Positions 11,399 through 22,984 of a DNA stretch of 64,000 nucleotides are shown here, piece by piece. Every line of letters begins with the position of its first letter. Position 1 is the first letter of the stretch. The DNA comes from Poronia punctata (Eukaryota; Ascomycota; Sordariomycetes; Xylariales; Xylariaceae): positions 1-64,000 of the forward strand of contig MU401485.1 in assembly GCA_022579005.1 (NCBI GenBank), in the 5' to 3' direction. The translations under genes were made by a program, and so were the position numbers. A model generated the notes under the pieces. The model had not been told where the DNA came from, ran no database searches, and worked only from the letters and a program-made list of their open reading frames with translations.

Positions 11399-12887
11399 AC
11401 AAGGACCAGCAAGAAGTGGGTAGTCAACTTCTTGGACAGCCACGACTGGGGCAGCCCCTGGCCTTGTCAATGGACATGTTGTTGCCCAGTGACAAGTACC
11501 ATACCAATCCCACAAACTCTCAGCAACCCATTCACCAACATGCTCCGCTTCCGGATATCGTGACTCGCCACCACTGACGCATCGCTCTTCTCTCCTCCTC
11601 ATTTCTGGTACTCTCTCTCACGAACCAGCCAGGGCCAGCCCCCCAGGGTTAACTGGGCGTAGGGCAGGTTCCGATGCCACGCCCGACACATTCCCACCCT
11701 CCTGGGTTGTGCATTCCCATTGTTGCCTTCGGGTTGAAGACCCCTTCACACGTTGAAAAGAGCCCTGTGATGTGGTCGAGGGTCTGCACAGACGCGGGGA
11801 GTCACCGTCAACGACGGGTATTCTCGACCCGGCCTGTGCAGACGTAGTGGTGGCTGGAGGACCACATCACAGGACGATGAAACACACAGATGAAGTGGAA
11901 GTGCTGTTTCAACCATGGCAAGGTTGCCCGGTGCAACAAATACTTACAAACGGTGTGTGTAACGGATGCAAGCGATGAATGATGGCTCTGGGACCCCGCG
12001 GCGCCCGCCGTTATTGGCATGATCAATCGCAGTAGCCCGTGATGTCTGCCCCTTATCGTATTTGGTTGACGAGCTACTGTCTCTGCGCGCGAGGTCGATG
12101 TCTTCTTCGAGGATATGCTGCTGCTCCTTGGTCAGTCTTCTTTTCGCTTTAGAATGCTGTGGATATAATACTGACCCCGAAGTATTCGTGCACCGGAAAT
12201 ATAACCAAACCATTCTCTTCAACCACGCTCTCGGCCTCCTCTGTCTCCCGTGGACAATCCCCGAAGTCTCCCAGAAATGGACAAACCAAACCAGGTTGAT
12301 CAGAGACGTGGTACTGGACTATCGACGTCGTCGATGCATTTCCCCCACCACAGGCAGACCCCCGCGCAAATGCATAATGCGTTTTGCATTTTCGTCGTAG
12401 TCCAGACCTCTTGGTTCAGCTTGTTCTGTCAACTATCCTAGGAGACTTCGTGTTCTTTCTTTGCTAAAGACATGCCGGCCTTACTGATATGGATGTCGAA
12501 AACAGAACGACCCGAGTTGCCCGCCTCAACGGGTCATTCCCTTCCCTATCTCGCCCCAAGGCCACGCCAGAGACGGCCATGGCCCGTGTACACATCTTGT
12601 TGGCTGGGGCAATGGGCGAGATAGGGGGCGGGAGGGCCAAACACGATAACCAGGATGTCGATTACATGGTGACTAGACGTCGGGACACTGCAACACATAC
12701 CTGTTAGCCTTGGTACGTTTATTGAGGCCTGGCATGTCGCGTGTCTCGATCGACCTGAGGCTTGGGTGCCGTGTGAAGAATGGAAAAAGAAGGAGAAGAG
12801 ATCAACTTACTGTCGCAGTCACCAGCCCACAACCACGCCACCCATAATGTGCGGCTAGTAGTTTGCCCTGCATTGTGTAGTATCAGA

Positions 12888-13079
12888 TTACTTTGTATAC
12901 TGCTCGTTGTTGGGTCGAGGCAACCGGTGCCATTCTATTCTCTGAATCTTCGTTCTATTCTCGGCTGGCTTAGGGTTAGCGACCGGAAGCACAACCCTGA
13001 CCAGCAGATAGAAGTCACTTACCGTTTCTATGTGGAAGAATGCAACCCACACAATCAATGCTCGAAGGGTATGCTTCAT
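12888..13079 (-). CDS. Candidate small secreted protein gene (uncertain)
   Basis: An ATG at 13079 opens MKHTLRALIVWVAFFHIET, a good signal-peptide-like start: a basic end followed by a hydrophobic core. It is followed at once by a GTAAGT donor (13022). About 50 nt on lie a GCTAAC branch-like motif and AAG/CAG acceptors near 12960. Depending on the acceptor, the protein ends after about 28 or 45 residues, which is short for a real gene. Further donor-like sites downstream suggest more exons that I could not join in frame. It may be a broken gene or the 5' end of a longer one. No family is recognised. Confidence 0.25.
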   Translation of the reverse strand: MKHTLRALIVWVAFFHIETVSDFYLLVRVVLPVANPKPAENRTKIQRIEWHRLPRPNNEQYTK

Positions 13080-13183
13080 TCCGGATGATTCTATGGTGGG
13101 AAATTAGATTCAGACGCCTCCATAGCGGCCGTCAACAACGCCAGAAAGGCAAGAGAAAAAGAATTCTAGCAGACGCAGAGAGG

Positions 13184-13245
13184 AGGAAGAGGAAGAGGAA
13201 GAGGAAGAGGAAGAGGAAGAGGAAGAGGAAGAGGAAGAGGAAGAA
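13184..13245. repeat. GAGGAA hexanucleotide microsatellite
   Basis: About ten copies of a purine hexamer (AGGAAG/GAGGAA) give artificial Lys-Arg repeats on the plus strand and Ser/Phe/Leu-rich runs on the minus strand. It is a simple-sequence repeat; ORFs across it are not evidence of a gene. Confidence 0.9.
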
Positions 13246-14836
13246 AAACTTGCCAGACCACTGTAGCAAGAGTGGCTTGTGGTATAGCATCCAAGCATCA
13301 ACAACACTTTGGATGAAGTTGAAGAGAGGGGAAAGGAAACAAAGAACAGAGACAAAAAGAAAGGAAAGCACATGAAGGAGAAGAAATCAACTCATCTCTG
13401 ATGGAGATAGTAAAGAAGAAGATGAAAGCATACCTGGCATCTTTGGATGTAGAATCAATGGGATAGACCACAACAAAGGAAGAGAGAATAAGGAAGAAGA
13501 AGAGATTTACTTTCTACGACTGGGGACCTGAAGGGAGCATTTATGGACTTTAGGGCCGCGCCTACTGCGAGTCTTTTTCCAATATGCGTGTCATAGTTGT
13601 GTACGGGGCTTAGTTGCAAGGGCTCCAGTTAGCTACGTGGCCTTGACGCATAGTCTAGTCCCGTGGCTCCCCCTTAAGTGCGAGAGCATGCCTGCACGCT
13701 GTTTAACTACGTATATGGAGGGCAAGGAGTCTCGTACTCCTGGTCAAAGAAGGTAGGTGCCCCTACTCAAACAGACAACTACATACATGTCACGGGCTTC
13801 TTCGGGGTTCGGAGCGCCCTGTGGCATGGTGTTTTTATGGTTTCAGGGGGGGGACTAGTCTGAATTCCAACTTCTTGTCTCTGCAGGAACAAACGACCTC
13901 ATACGCAAGCACGAACATAAAGCGGACCAGAGTCTAATCACTAGGGCATTTACATCCTGGTTGTACTCTCCCTTACCCTCTGAGCAAACCATGAATTGTG
14001 CAGTCTGGATGGACGGTGGTGCTTTAGAGGCAACCAGGTTTGCCGTCACTAACGTCAGATATTGATATCATTCACGTCACCTGTGAGCCATTGCGGATAG
14101 TTTAGACTGGCTGGCACGAGTGACGCTGGCTATAGATCTATTTGTTTGGGAAGAACAAGGCGTTTCTTATGTATATTGTCTGTGGACAAAGTACGGCTAG
14201 CAATGTCACACCACAAGAAGAGTCACATCAGACAAAGTTGCTGGTATTTTGCAAGCATTTTACAATTTCATTATATAATATAGATAGTTTCCCCAATGGC
14301 CTCTTTTGCCATACCTCTCTGCTGGGATTCTATATCTCTTGAACCAAACATTTGAAGCTATCAGGTTAACCCGTAGGGAGACCAGGTAAAGTTTCTGGTG
14401 TACCTTCCGGCTATGTGAGTAGGTAGACAAACTTGTCACAAACCTGACGCACCATGATGTTACCACGTACAAGAGAAGTAACACGCCGGTACTTACCTTC
14501 CTCCAAGCATACAAACTGTGACAGGTTTAGGCAAGATAGTGTGACACGGTGAGATAATCTGGAACCTAAAGTAGAAGCCGCATGAGGCGGTGATTGCAAA
14601 ACTCTGCCTTCTTTTCTTTGGCAGTTCTTTCTTTCTTTGTTATTGTTGCTTGAGTAGGTAATCGGGCCAAGTCGACTGGGTGAGCATCCGGTGGGGTAAT
14701 CTGCAGACACAGCCCTCTAGCACTGGGGGCCACAAGCTCCAGTGTGTGACTCGATACTATGTAGAAGGGTATGAGTCGATCCAGTAGATGGGTCACATAT
14801 ATCAAAGGTATAGAAGCAGTTGCCAGCTTATTCCGG

Positions 14837-17074
14837 CTAGGCCTCGTATCTCACGTTACTAATCAGTAAAGCATCAACCTTGGCCCCTTTCTGGAGGCTC
14901 TCCGTGCCGCTTGGTAAGCAAAGTAGGCAGTTGGCGCCCCTCAGACTTCCTATCATAGAGCTGCGCTGCCCACCTGTGCTAGTGGCCACCAGGTGTCCAT
15001 CTCTGTCAACAGTGACAATAGCGCGATGATACTCTGGTCTCGACTTATCGAGCCTAAATTCATGACCCAAAGACACAGGCACCTTTGTAAGGCCGGCAGG
15101 CTCTATTCCGGCCATCTGGTGTAGTGCGGGTAGAACGAAGAGGTGAAATGTGACGAGTGCAGATGCCGGGTTTCCGGGCAATCCAAATACGACCTTAGAC
15201 ACGCGGTCACCGGAACTGTTCTTGATCGGCACGGTCGCGAATGTGGTCGGCTTGCCGGGTTTCATAGCTACACGTCCGAAGTGGATGGTTCCGCCTAGAG
15301 CCCGTTCGACAGTTGGTTTGAGGAGATCGAGCTCTCCCATAGAGACACCGCCAGTCGTGATGGCCACGTCCACACTGCGCAGTGCGTCTCGCAAGGTCTG
15401 CTCAAGTGTACCAGGTGTGTCGGCCGCGATGCCTAGATCAATGACGTCGAAGCCCATCCCTCTTGCGGCGGACATGAGAGCAATGCGGTTCGTGTCTCGA
15501 ACCTCCCCAAGGCGCAAATCGCCCGGTTGATCATGTTGCACAACCTCGTCACCAGTCGATAAGACGCCGAGGACAGGTTTCCGGTATGTCTTGACCTCGG
15601 CGACCCCGACAGCAGCTAACAGCCCAATCTCGCCTCCCACAGCAGATATTTGCTCACCTTTACTTAGAACGACCGTGTCGGCTTTGATGTCACTGCCGAC
15701 CTCCCTAATGTTCTCACCTTCGCGAACGTTGTCGGCAAGAATCTCGACCTCTTTCTCCTCTTTACCATCGTCCGTCATGGTCTTCAATACGGTATCTTCG
15801 ACCATAATAACCGAGGTGGCCCCGCGAGGCAGTGGCGCACCGGTTGTGATACGCGCGATCTCGCCCTCTTTGAGCGGTTTTGCTTCACCAGGTGCAGCGT
15901 GCGAAACCGAAACAACGGGGAACACACCCTTCATGTTCCCGTCTTTCGGCACCACCACCGCATATCCGTCTACGATGCTGGCCCTGAAAGCGGGCACATT
16001 CTCCCGCGCCGCGACATCCTCGGCCAATACACGTCCAGGTAGAGAGGTATTCACTTTCGATGTGATGACTTTTGGGCGTGGCGTATGCTCCCGTATCTTC
16101 TGTAAAGCGTCATCGACCGACAGCATGGGGTAAGGCGACTCCCTATTCCTCCTGCTAGGTCCAAGACTAAGGTCGTTAGACATCGGATTGGCAGAAGGGG
16201 CCGTGTGCCTGACCAAGTTTCCATGTCCGTGACCATTTCCATGTCCACATACACCGTGGCCGTGGCCGTGGCTATGGCCATGGTCGTGTCCATGGTTATG
16301 TCCATGATCATGACCATGTGCATGGCTATGATTACCACCGTGCGACGGAGACTGTCCCCCGCTAGAGGCGATGCCGGCATCGGCCTCAAGCTTCTTCACC
16401 CCACCTACGTGCAATGTCCTCGAATCCATTCCAGCTGCCTGAAGACAAGCGTGCGGCAACGTTTTGAGTATTGCTTGCAGGTTCTCCTTTGCTCCTTTCG
16501 GCGAACCTGGTAGGGTTACAATGACGGATTTATTCCTCACGCCAGCAACTGGGCGGGACATCATGGCAACTAGAGGAAAGTTTAGCCAGCGATCATGCCA
16601 TCCCTAACACACAGACTGCCTAGTGGTTCTCGAACTGATTCCAGACTACTCACAGGGTGTGACATTGAGGGATGCGGCAAGCATGCCGTGGACGATCCCG
16701 GGGGCTTGCTTGTGCAAGAGCGCGGAAACAGCCTAGGGACATAATAAGACAACGTGATTTCTGTAAGCATAATCAAGAATTACGCCGTTTATTTGACTTA
16801 CTTCCGGGGTATTATCAGAAGTCGCAAAGCCCGTGCCGCCGGTGGTCACGATAAGGTTGATCTCTTCGGCGGCGACATCGGCCCAAAGCATGATCTGCCG
16901 CTGTATCTGGGTGACCACATCTGACACGATCTTGGCATCAACAAGCTCCCATTTCCCACCTCCCTCCTTCTCTAGGACATCGCTCAATGCGAGACGGGAG
17001 GCATCTGTCGACGGATCTTTGGCTGCAGTGGTGGAGACAATTAGCAAAGCCACTTTCAAAGGTGCTTCCGCCAT
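14837..17074 (-). CDS. cnxE: Fused molybdenum-cofactor enzyme (MogA-MoeA/gephyrin/CnxE type)
   Basis: Exons are 17074-16802, 16732-16654 and 16569-14837, giving 694 residues. Introns are 69 and 84 nt. Exon 1 is the G domain, which adenylates molybdopterin, with its TTGGTGF loop at residues 77-83 and NTPE at the exon end. Exon 2 supplies APGIVHGMLAASLNVTP and exon 3 continues MMSRPVAGVRNKSVIVTLPG, matching the gephyrin order. A His/Gly-rich linker at about 194-234 contains repeated HGHDHG units. The E domain, which inserts molybdate, begins near 261 and carries TTGGVSMGELDLL and FGLPGNPASALV. Both catalytic halves look intact. The product serves nitrate reductase, sulfite oxidase and xanthine dehydrogenase in the cytosol. 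Order and length fit Aspergillus CnxE, and the start at 17074 puts the G domain at full length. Confidence 0.93.
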
Positions 17075-18902
17075 GGTCGGGTCCGTTTTGACGGTTCGTT
17101 CCGCTTGTTTCGGTCTTCTGATTTGAAATCGGAAAGACCAGGCAAATTCATTGGGGGCTACTATATAGTAAATAACTTATTTTCCCATCCCGCTTTTCTT
17201 ATTAATAAACCCCGATTCCCAGAGATAAGCACGAAGAGTGCTAAAAGTCCAGTGATACATTGAAGCGGTGGAAACCGATGGACGCCACAGTGGTACGATT
17301 ACAGTGTGGAGTAAATTGGAGGACGCGAAAATCGTACTGATACTCTTACCTAAAGGGATCTCACCTACCCTGGCAGCCCTGGAAAGGAAGAGGTGTCACA
17401 TGTTTTCCACAAGGTCTAGAATCTAGATCATCTATCGAAATGAGCCAAGTCAAAGAGATAATTGTTTGGGAGCTGAGTCTAGTAATAAGAGCCGAGGCCG
17501 TTGAGCTAGGCTAAATGCCGAAAAGCATGGGTCGCCGGCCGACTCGGAACTTCTGGTACGGGGGAGTCGGGTGTCGGGGATATCCTCATAGGGGGGAGAT
17601 GAGTCCGCAAGAGCTCAGCCACAGCCATACGGACGTTATTCAACGGAGACCGGTCAGTACAATAGCTACGTTGTATTGAATATAGGTATTGGCGGAAAGC
17701 AGTTGTTTTAGTAAATTAACCAAGACGAGCTTAAGAGTCGTAAACCGATCTACACATACATCGTTCAGATGACACAGAGGCATATCCGATCCACGAAAAT
17801 TAATGGCATTTTAAAGGCCAGTAACCAAAACGAGCATATCATTGGAAGCCGGTTCCTCCCTCTCTTTCGTCGATAGTATGTAGGATCAAACCTTTACTAT
17901 TGCAGCAATAGACCTCGGCTTAGCGAGGTTAGGTACTTCAAGTTTACAGTTACCTATATAAATTCATCCTGACTGAAACATGTCGATTGATCAAGCATAT
18001 AGGTGAGTTGAGTCTTTCTATCACGACACGGTTCACTATTTTAAACAAACAACGGCTCGCGGAAGGATGATTGCGAGTATAGAAGATTATCATGTTTCAG
18101 GGTCTGACAAGACAAGAAGCGGTTGAAGCCCCGAGGAGTAACAGGAATACCGTTGAACCGTAACAGGCCGGGTTCGGGTAGCCCGTGTTCTCGGATCTCC
18201 ATTTGCATATTTTTTTGCCATCTCATCATCCTTCCATTAGTAGGTACATTGGTAAGTTTACGTTCTCATCTTCGGCATAGGAGAATGCCGAATCCAATCC
18301 GTTCGAGGGCCAGATATCGCTCCCATTGAATAAGAAGAAGAGATCAAGTACGGACCAAGCCAGGTAAGATGTTACTGGGCCCGATATCCAGACCTCATCC
18401 ACGATAGTAACAGGCTAGGTTGGGCGTATCAAACAAGTGAGCTGCGGCAATATTATGAGACGGTTGCGTACGTACAAGGCGCATCATTGCTTAATCGGTT
18501 TTGCGAACAGCAAAGGTACTAGGAAAAGGAATCCATTTATAATGGCCATGCCAACGCGCTGCTGGAAGACAGTCTGATCGCATCGCACTTTCGAGTACGT
18601 TGAGCATTGACGAAGTCGTTACTGGGCCCTGGGTTGCAGAATCAATCAATACAGTGCATCCTGCAGGTTGTACTGGCCAATGTTACAGTACTCGTAAATA
18701 ACTGCGCTAAGCCGTATTTGACATAGCCGCATTGTAACCAGAAAAGCTAAAACCGTGGGGATTCCACGTTCATCATCAAGGCCAAGGTTGAACGATGTAG
18801 TCTAGATTTATGCTACGAGCAACATTGATTCAGTGTTTCTATTCTGGTGTTTGCTAAGGTCTCCCGTACAAGACCTTTACTAAAACGTAGCCCGCCGACG
18901 CC
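17075..18902. promoter_or_regulatory. Divergent intergenic region between the cnxE-type gene and POP5
   Basis: About 1.8 kb separate two genes read outwards, so it should contain both promoters. I saw no ORF worth reporting, no tRNA and no repeat. No specific binding site can be defended; nitrogen-regulator GATA sites are too short to claim by eye. Confidence 0.4.
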
Positions 18903-19539
18903 ATGGTTAGAATAAAGGAGCGGTATCTACTGGTAAATATCCTATACCCCACCGAATTGGGTAACCGGGATGACGTGCCTGATGTCGTCGTGCTCAATCA
19001 ACCCACCACGGAAGATCTAACGCCAGTCCTCCTTCTGAGGGCGATACGCGCCGAAGTCGCCATGCTCTTTGGCGATTACGGGTCTGGCGCCCTCGAAGGT
19101 GGCGGTCTCTCTGGTAAGCCCCCAACGTATGCCAATAGGGAACAATATACTTACAACCAACCGTCATTTAGTCAAGTACCTCTCCCAAGCGACCTCGACA
19201 TTCATATTGCGCATTGCACGAGCATCCTACCGATTCGTCTGGGCAGCCTTGACTTTCATGAATTCTGTACCCACTAGAAATGGAAGACCCTGCGTTTACC
19301 GAGTTGTTCATGTCAGCGGGACCATGCGAAAAGTTGAGGAGGAAGCTGTTCGTCGCGCGAGGCGGCTCATCTTCGAAGCCCAAGCAGGGCAACCCGTAAA
19401 GACCGCGCCCGACCAGCTCAGTAAGATTTTTGGTGCCACAGGTCGTCCAAAAAGAGCAGCTTCTGCAGCACAACCCGTTCACAATAATGAAGACGACGGC
19501 GATAGCGACCTGCAGATGGGTGAAATAAGCGACGGCTGA
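18903..19539 (+). CDS. POP5: RNase P/MRP protein subunit POP5
   Basis: Exons are 18903-19113 and 19172-19539 (58-nt intron, donor GTAAGC, acceptor TTTAG), giving 192 residues. The N-terminus MVRIKERYLLVNILYP and the segment LLRAIRAEVAMLFGDYGSGAL are hallmark POP5 sequences. Exon 2 gives VKYLSQATSTFILRIARASY and VYRVVHVSGTMRKVEEEAVRRAR, matching the core fold and the conserved SGT..K motif. POP5 is a protein subunit of the nucleolar and nuclear RNase P and RNase MRP ribonucleoproteins, which process tRNA 5' ends and pre-rRNA. A charged C-terminal tail (DDGDSDLQMGEISDG) makes it slightly longer than yeast POP5. Its stop codon lies 4 bp from the stop of the convergent GPN2 gene, so the 3' UTRs must overlap. 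Confidence 0.93.
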
Positions 19540-19543
19540 GCCA

Positions 19544-20729
19544 TCATGGTGCTTTCCGAATTACTTTAACACCGCTGTCGCCCATTGGGGGAGGTATGCC
19601 GTCGAACTCGTCATCATCGTCAGGAATGAGATCCGGCGTTGCGGTTCCAGTGTCGGCGCCGGTGAAACCCTCGTGTTTCTTCTGCTGCTCGTCCCATTCC
19701 TTTTCCTCTACGGCGTCATAGGCATCTTTCGCGTCTACCCAACGTTCCTGGATGTCATGCACCTCCATCATGGAAGATTCGTTGCGCATCGCGACCTGCC
19801 AGACCGTGTCATTGGCTCCCTCGGCGCCTCCAAAGACGTAGCCGCCTGCCCTGTCGATCACCCGCAAGAGATGCATCATACTTTTCTTATTCTCGACCGC
19901 AAGTACCTCGAACCGTACAAGTCCAAAGCTCTCCACTAGGTCGGCAACTGCTTGATTTAGTCGACTGTACTTGTCGTTCCGCATGACCGGTGACTCCTCT
20001 GCCAGTAGTGGCATTAGGTAAGAGAGATCCTCGACCTCGGTATAAAAATCGAGGTTGAATGGGAGAGGATCGTATGTCGCGATTTTATCAATCTTGGTCA
20101 GGACATTGATATGGGGAAGGTCCATCTGGAGCATGGCGCGGAGGGTGAGAAGGAGGTTGGAGATGTATAGCGATGGCTGCGTGAGACAGAAACTATCGGA
20201 CAGATGGACAACTACGAGCTGTTGTGAAAGGAAGTTAGCCGCCAATTTAGGTGTTTCGGTACATTAGTGCCTACTCGATAGCCCAACTTCTGCAGCTTGA
20301 AGAAGATGTTCCGGAGTGAGTTATGGTGTGTATACAGTTCGACTTGGCCTGGACAATCGAAAAGGACATATGAATCCCCCAGTTCTTTGAGCCCATTCTC
20401 CAGCCATTCCATGTTGTTTTCCAGCTCTTCAAATGCATACAGTATTCCGCCATTTGGACCGAGCCGATCGTCGGACATGATCTCTTCTAACGTGACAAGA
20501 TCGCGGATATCTAAAGCGCAAGGGTAATTCGTCTTATCATTCGCAGGGTCAAGGTTCACGACTGAGCATTCCCGTCCGATTGCGCTCATGAACTGGTGCA
20601 CTGCCACGTTGTGTCAACCAAGCTCAAGATTGGGACAGCACAGGGAAGTCGAGAATTCAACTTACTGCCGTCGCAATACGTGCTCTTCCCCGCGCCGGGA
20701 CTGCCGAGGACTAGCTGGGCAAAAGGCAT
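19544..20729 (-). CDS. GPN2: GPN-loop GTPase 2
   Basis: Exons are 20729-20666, 20600-20275 and 20218-19544, giving 354 residues. The first exon encodes MPFAQLVLGSPGAGKSTYC with the P-loop GSPGAGKST at residues 9-17. The diagnostic Gly-Pro-Asn insert is at 69-71 (LGPNGG). G3 is DCPGQVEL and G4 is LTKIDK. Exon 3 starts LVVVHLSDSFCLTQPSLYIS, which matches the yeast protein closely. GPN2 acts with GPN1/GPN3 in assembly and nuclear import of RNA polymerases II and III. The C-terminus after residue 300 is acidic and low-complexity. Donors are GTAAGT and GTAGGC. It converges with POP5 at a 4-bp interval and diverges from BUB3 with a 495-bp shared upstream region. Confidence 0.93.
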
Positions 20730-21224
20730 TTCGATCACCGTAAGTATCTTTAAATATAAACTTCTTACTACGGTTCTAGAATTTAGAGAACAAGAGTATA
20801 GTAATAAAGCACGTGGTGATGATCCTTCTAGGTTACAGCTACGAGATACAGACAGATAGGCGCATCACACAGTACGTAAAATACGCGTATATGCCCCTCA
20901 GCCCCTCCATGCAGGTGGCGGGCAAACAAGAGTCGCATTTGAAAGCTCGGGGAATTAAGGCGGTGGGTCACGGCAGAAGTCGGGCCTTGGCGCTCTGGTC
21001 TTGAAGCTTGCTCCCGAGCGTTGTTTACCTCTTATCGATTGGAGAGCGAATCGCATGACGGACTGCCTGTATTGGTATTCACGGTTACGACGTGCCTTTG
21101 ATGCGACAGCTAGTGTTTACAATCATCTTCACGATACTATAACCTCGCACACGAATTGGGAATTGCATTGCCATTATTTCTTCGGACCTAAGTCTACTAA
21201 TCTGTACGCCGAAAATATAACACC
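20730..21224. promoter_or_regulatory. Shared upstream region of GPN2 and BUB3
   Basis: These 495 bp separate two divergent start codons and must contain both 5' UTRs and promoters. No specific element was recognised. Confidence 0.5.
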
Positions 21225-22488
21225 ATGCCACCAGGTATTTCTAATCCTCCCATCTCCCCCCTAGCTGTCAATAGCTAGGTATGTACTAATAGCCATATCT
21301 CCAGCCGCGCAGTTCGAGCTCGCGCAACCGCCCAACGATGCTATATCCTCCCTAGTATTCGCGCCGAATTCCCCATCCCGGCTCCTGGTCTCCTCCTGGG
21401 ACAAGAATGTATATCTGTACGAGACACACAGCAACACGGGCGCCGAAGAGGGCGGCCACCAAGGCACGCTAATCAGGACGATCGAACACCGCGCGCCCGT
21501 CATGGACGTATGCTTCGGCGGTGACGACGACGAGGCCTTCAGCGGCGGACTGGACTGCCAGGTCTTGAGGTTAGACCTCACGACGGGCGAACAGACGGTT
21601 CTCAGCAAACACTCTGCGCCTGTACGGAGGGTTGTTTTCAGTGCAGCATATTGTAAGAAACACTTCAGGGCATCTCCTATTGTGCTCTTCCGTGGTGTCT
21701 GTCTACAGATATAATGTTGGGACTGCTTGAAAGGGTATAAAAGGCATAACTAACATGTGAACAAAGCCCTCGTAATATCCGCCTCATGGGACAACACTCT
21801 CCACGTGCACAACCCAACCGGCGATTCCCGAACACCACCCCTCACCATCCCTCTCCCCGGCAAACCGCACGCCATGGCCGCCAGTCCCTCCAAGCTCATC
21901 GTAGCCATGACGTCCCGGCTAGTGCACATCTACGACCTCTCGACACTGCAGGAGGGACTAGTAGGCCAGAGCGCGCCCGCGCCGTGGCAACAGCGCGAGT
22001 CGTCTCTGAAATTCCTTACGCGAGCCGTCGCCGCCATGCCGTCCGACGCCGGCTACGCCACCAGCAGTATCGAGGGCCGCGTCGCCGTCGAGTTCTTCGA
22101 CGCCTCGGCCGAGTCCCAGGCCCGCAAGTACGCCTTCAAGTGCCACCGCCAGACGCAGACACAAACCCCTGACGCCGCCCCTACCGACGTCGTCTATCCC
22201 GTCAACGCGCTAGCATTCCATCCCACGTATGGTACATTTGCCAGCGGAGGCGGCGACGCCACCGTTGCCCTTTGGGATGCCGACGCCAAGCGTCGCATGA
22301 AGGTCTACCAGAAACTGCCTGACAGCGTCGCTGCTCTTGCCTTCTCCGGCGACGGTCGCTACCTCGCCATCGGCGTCTGTCCCGGCTTTGAAACCGGGAT
22401 GGAGGACTACAGTGGGGAAGGGCGCACAAAGATCTTCATACGAGAACTGGGAGAGAACGAAGCCGTACCGAAAGGTAAAGCGAAGTAG
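21225..22488 (+). CDS. BUB3: Spindle checkpoint WD40 protein BUB3
   Basis: Exons are 21225-21234, 21305-21652 and 21767-22488, giving 359 residues. Exon 1 is only 10 nt (Met-Pro-Pro plus one base), followed by a 70-nt intron. The join yields MPPAAQFELAQPPNDAISSL, the typical BUB3 beginning, then LLVSSWDKNVYLYE. Intron 2 has a GTAAGA donor, a TAACTAAC branch and an AAG acceptor. Exon 3 continues SLVISASWDNTLHVHNP, and near the end NALAFHPTYGTFASGGGDATVALWD is the best-conserved blade. BUB3 is a seven-bladed propeller that binds the GLEBS motifs of BUB1 and MAD3/BUBR1 and holds them at unattached kinetochores. The C-terminal GRTKIFIREL segment is present, so the gene looks complete. Confidence 0.93.
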
Positions 22489-22984
22489 CGGGCGGCAATG
22501 TACGGTGATACACGTCTTCAGATGAAGAGAAAGGCGACCCTACGTGGGTAAGCTAGGTACGCCATGACGAAATAAATATCAAGCGAAGAGAAAAGGTGAA
22601 TTACCAAGTTCACGCATACTATTAAAGGTGTATTTGTCAAATCTGTTGAGATTCCCGGGAACAAGGCTAATACAGCCCGGAGCTGGCGTTTCTGAGTTCA
22701 AATAAAGTTGAATTTTTTGCTGACAATCTCCCTATTTGCTTCTCTCCTGCATTATCTTAAAAAATGATCTTGCCCTAACTAGAACCGATGACAGCAGTAT
22801 GTATTAACATACACAACAAGAATAGCTAAAGACAATTTCGTACCGCTGCTAAATATAACTTGTCTCTTTGATATCAGTTTACCACCTTAACACAAGCGCC
22901 CATGGACCATCATTCGACTTCATCCTCTCAGATTAGCAAAGGCCTCGTCCGTCTATACAGCCAATTCAGAGGGCTTCACACATT
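22489..22984. other. Convergent intergenic region
   Basis: About 0.5 kb lie between the 3' ends of BUB3 (+) and the unknown repeat-containing gene (-). It should contain both 3' UTRs and poly(A) sites. Nothing else was seen. Confidence 0.5.

Larger units (their letters stand above)
4700..14836. other. Unassigned GC-balanced segment with short repeats and minus-strand splice-like signals
   Basis: About 10 kb has no gene I can name. Its base texture differs from other intergenic DNA in the window: the GGTAGG/CCTACC motif common elsewhere was not seen between about 5 and 13.7 kb. Many minus-strand GTAAGT or GTATGT donor-like sites occur, near 14494, 13433, 13022, 12807, 12699, 11945, 10871, 9888, 9050, 8994 and 5737. 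Protein-like stretches appear on the minus strand, for example at 9532-9197 and 6218-5838. Reading frames break repeatedly, so I cannot build a complete gene. It could hold an intron-rich unknown gene, several small secreted-protein genes, or a decayed repeat. Confidence 0.4.

Noticed and set aside
13040..13375. Lys/Arg-rich or Ser-rich proteins encoded across 13.04-13.38 kb
   Set aside because: The composition is produced by the GAGGAA microsatellite read in different frames.
14411..14710. A separate gene downstream of the cnxE-type gene
   Set aside because: A good GTAAGT donor and CATAG acceptor are present around 14494-14416, but the flanking frames are short, lack an ATG and show no known domain.
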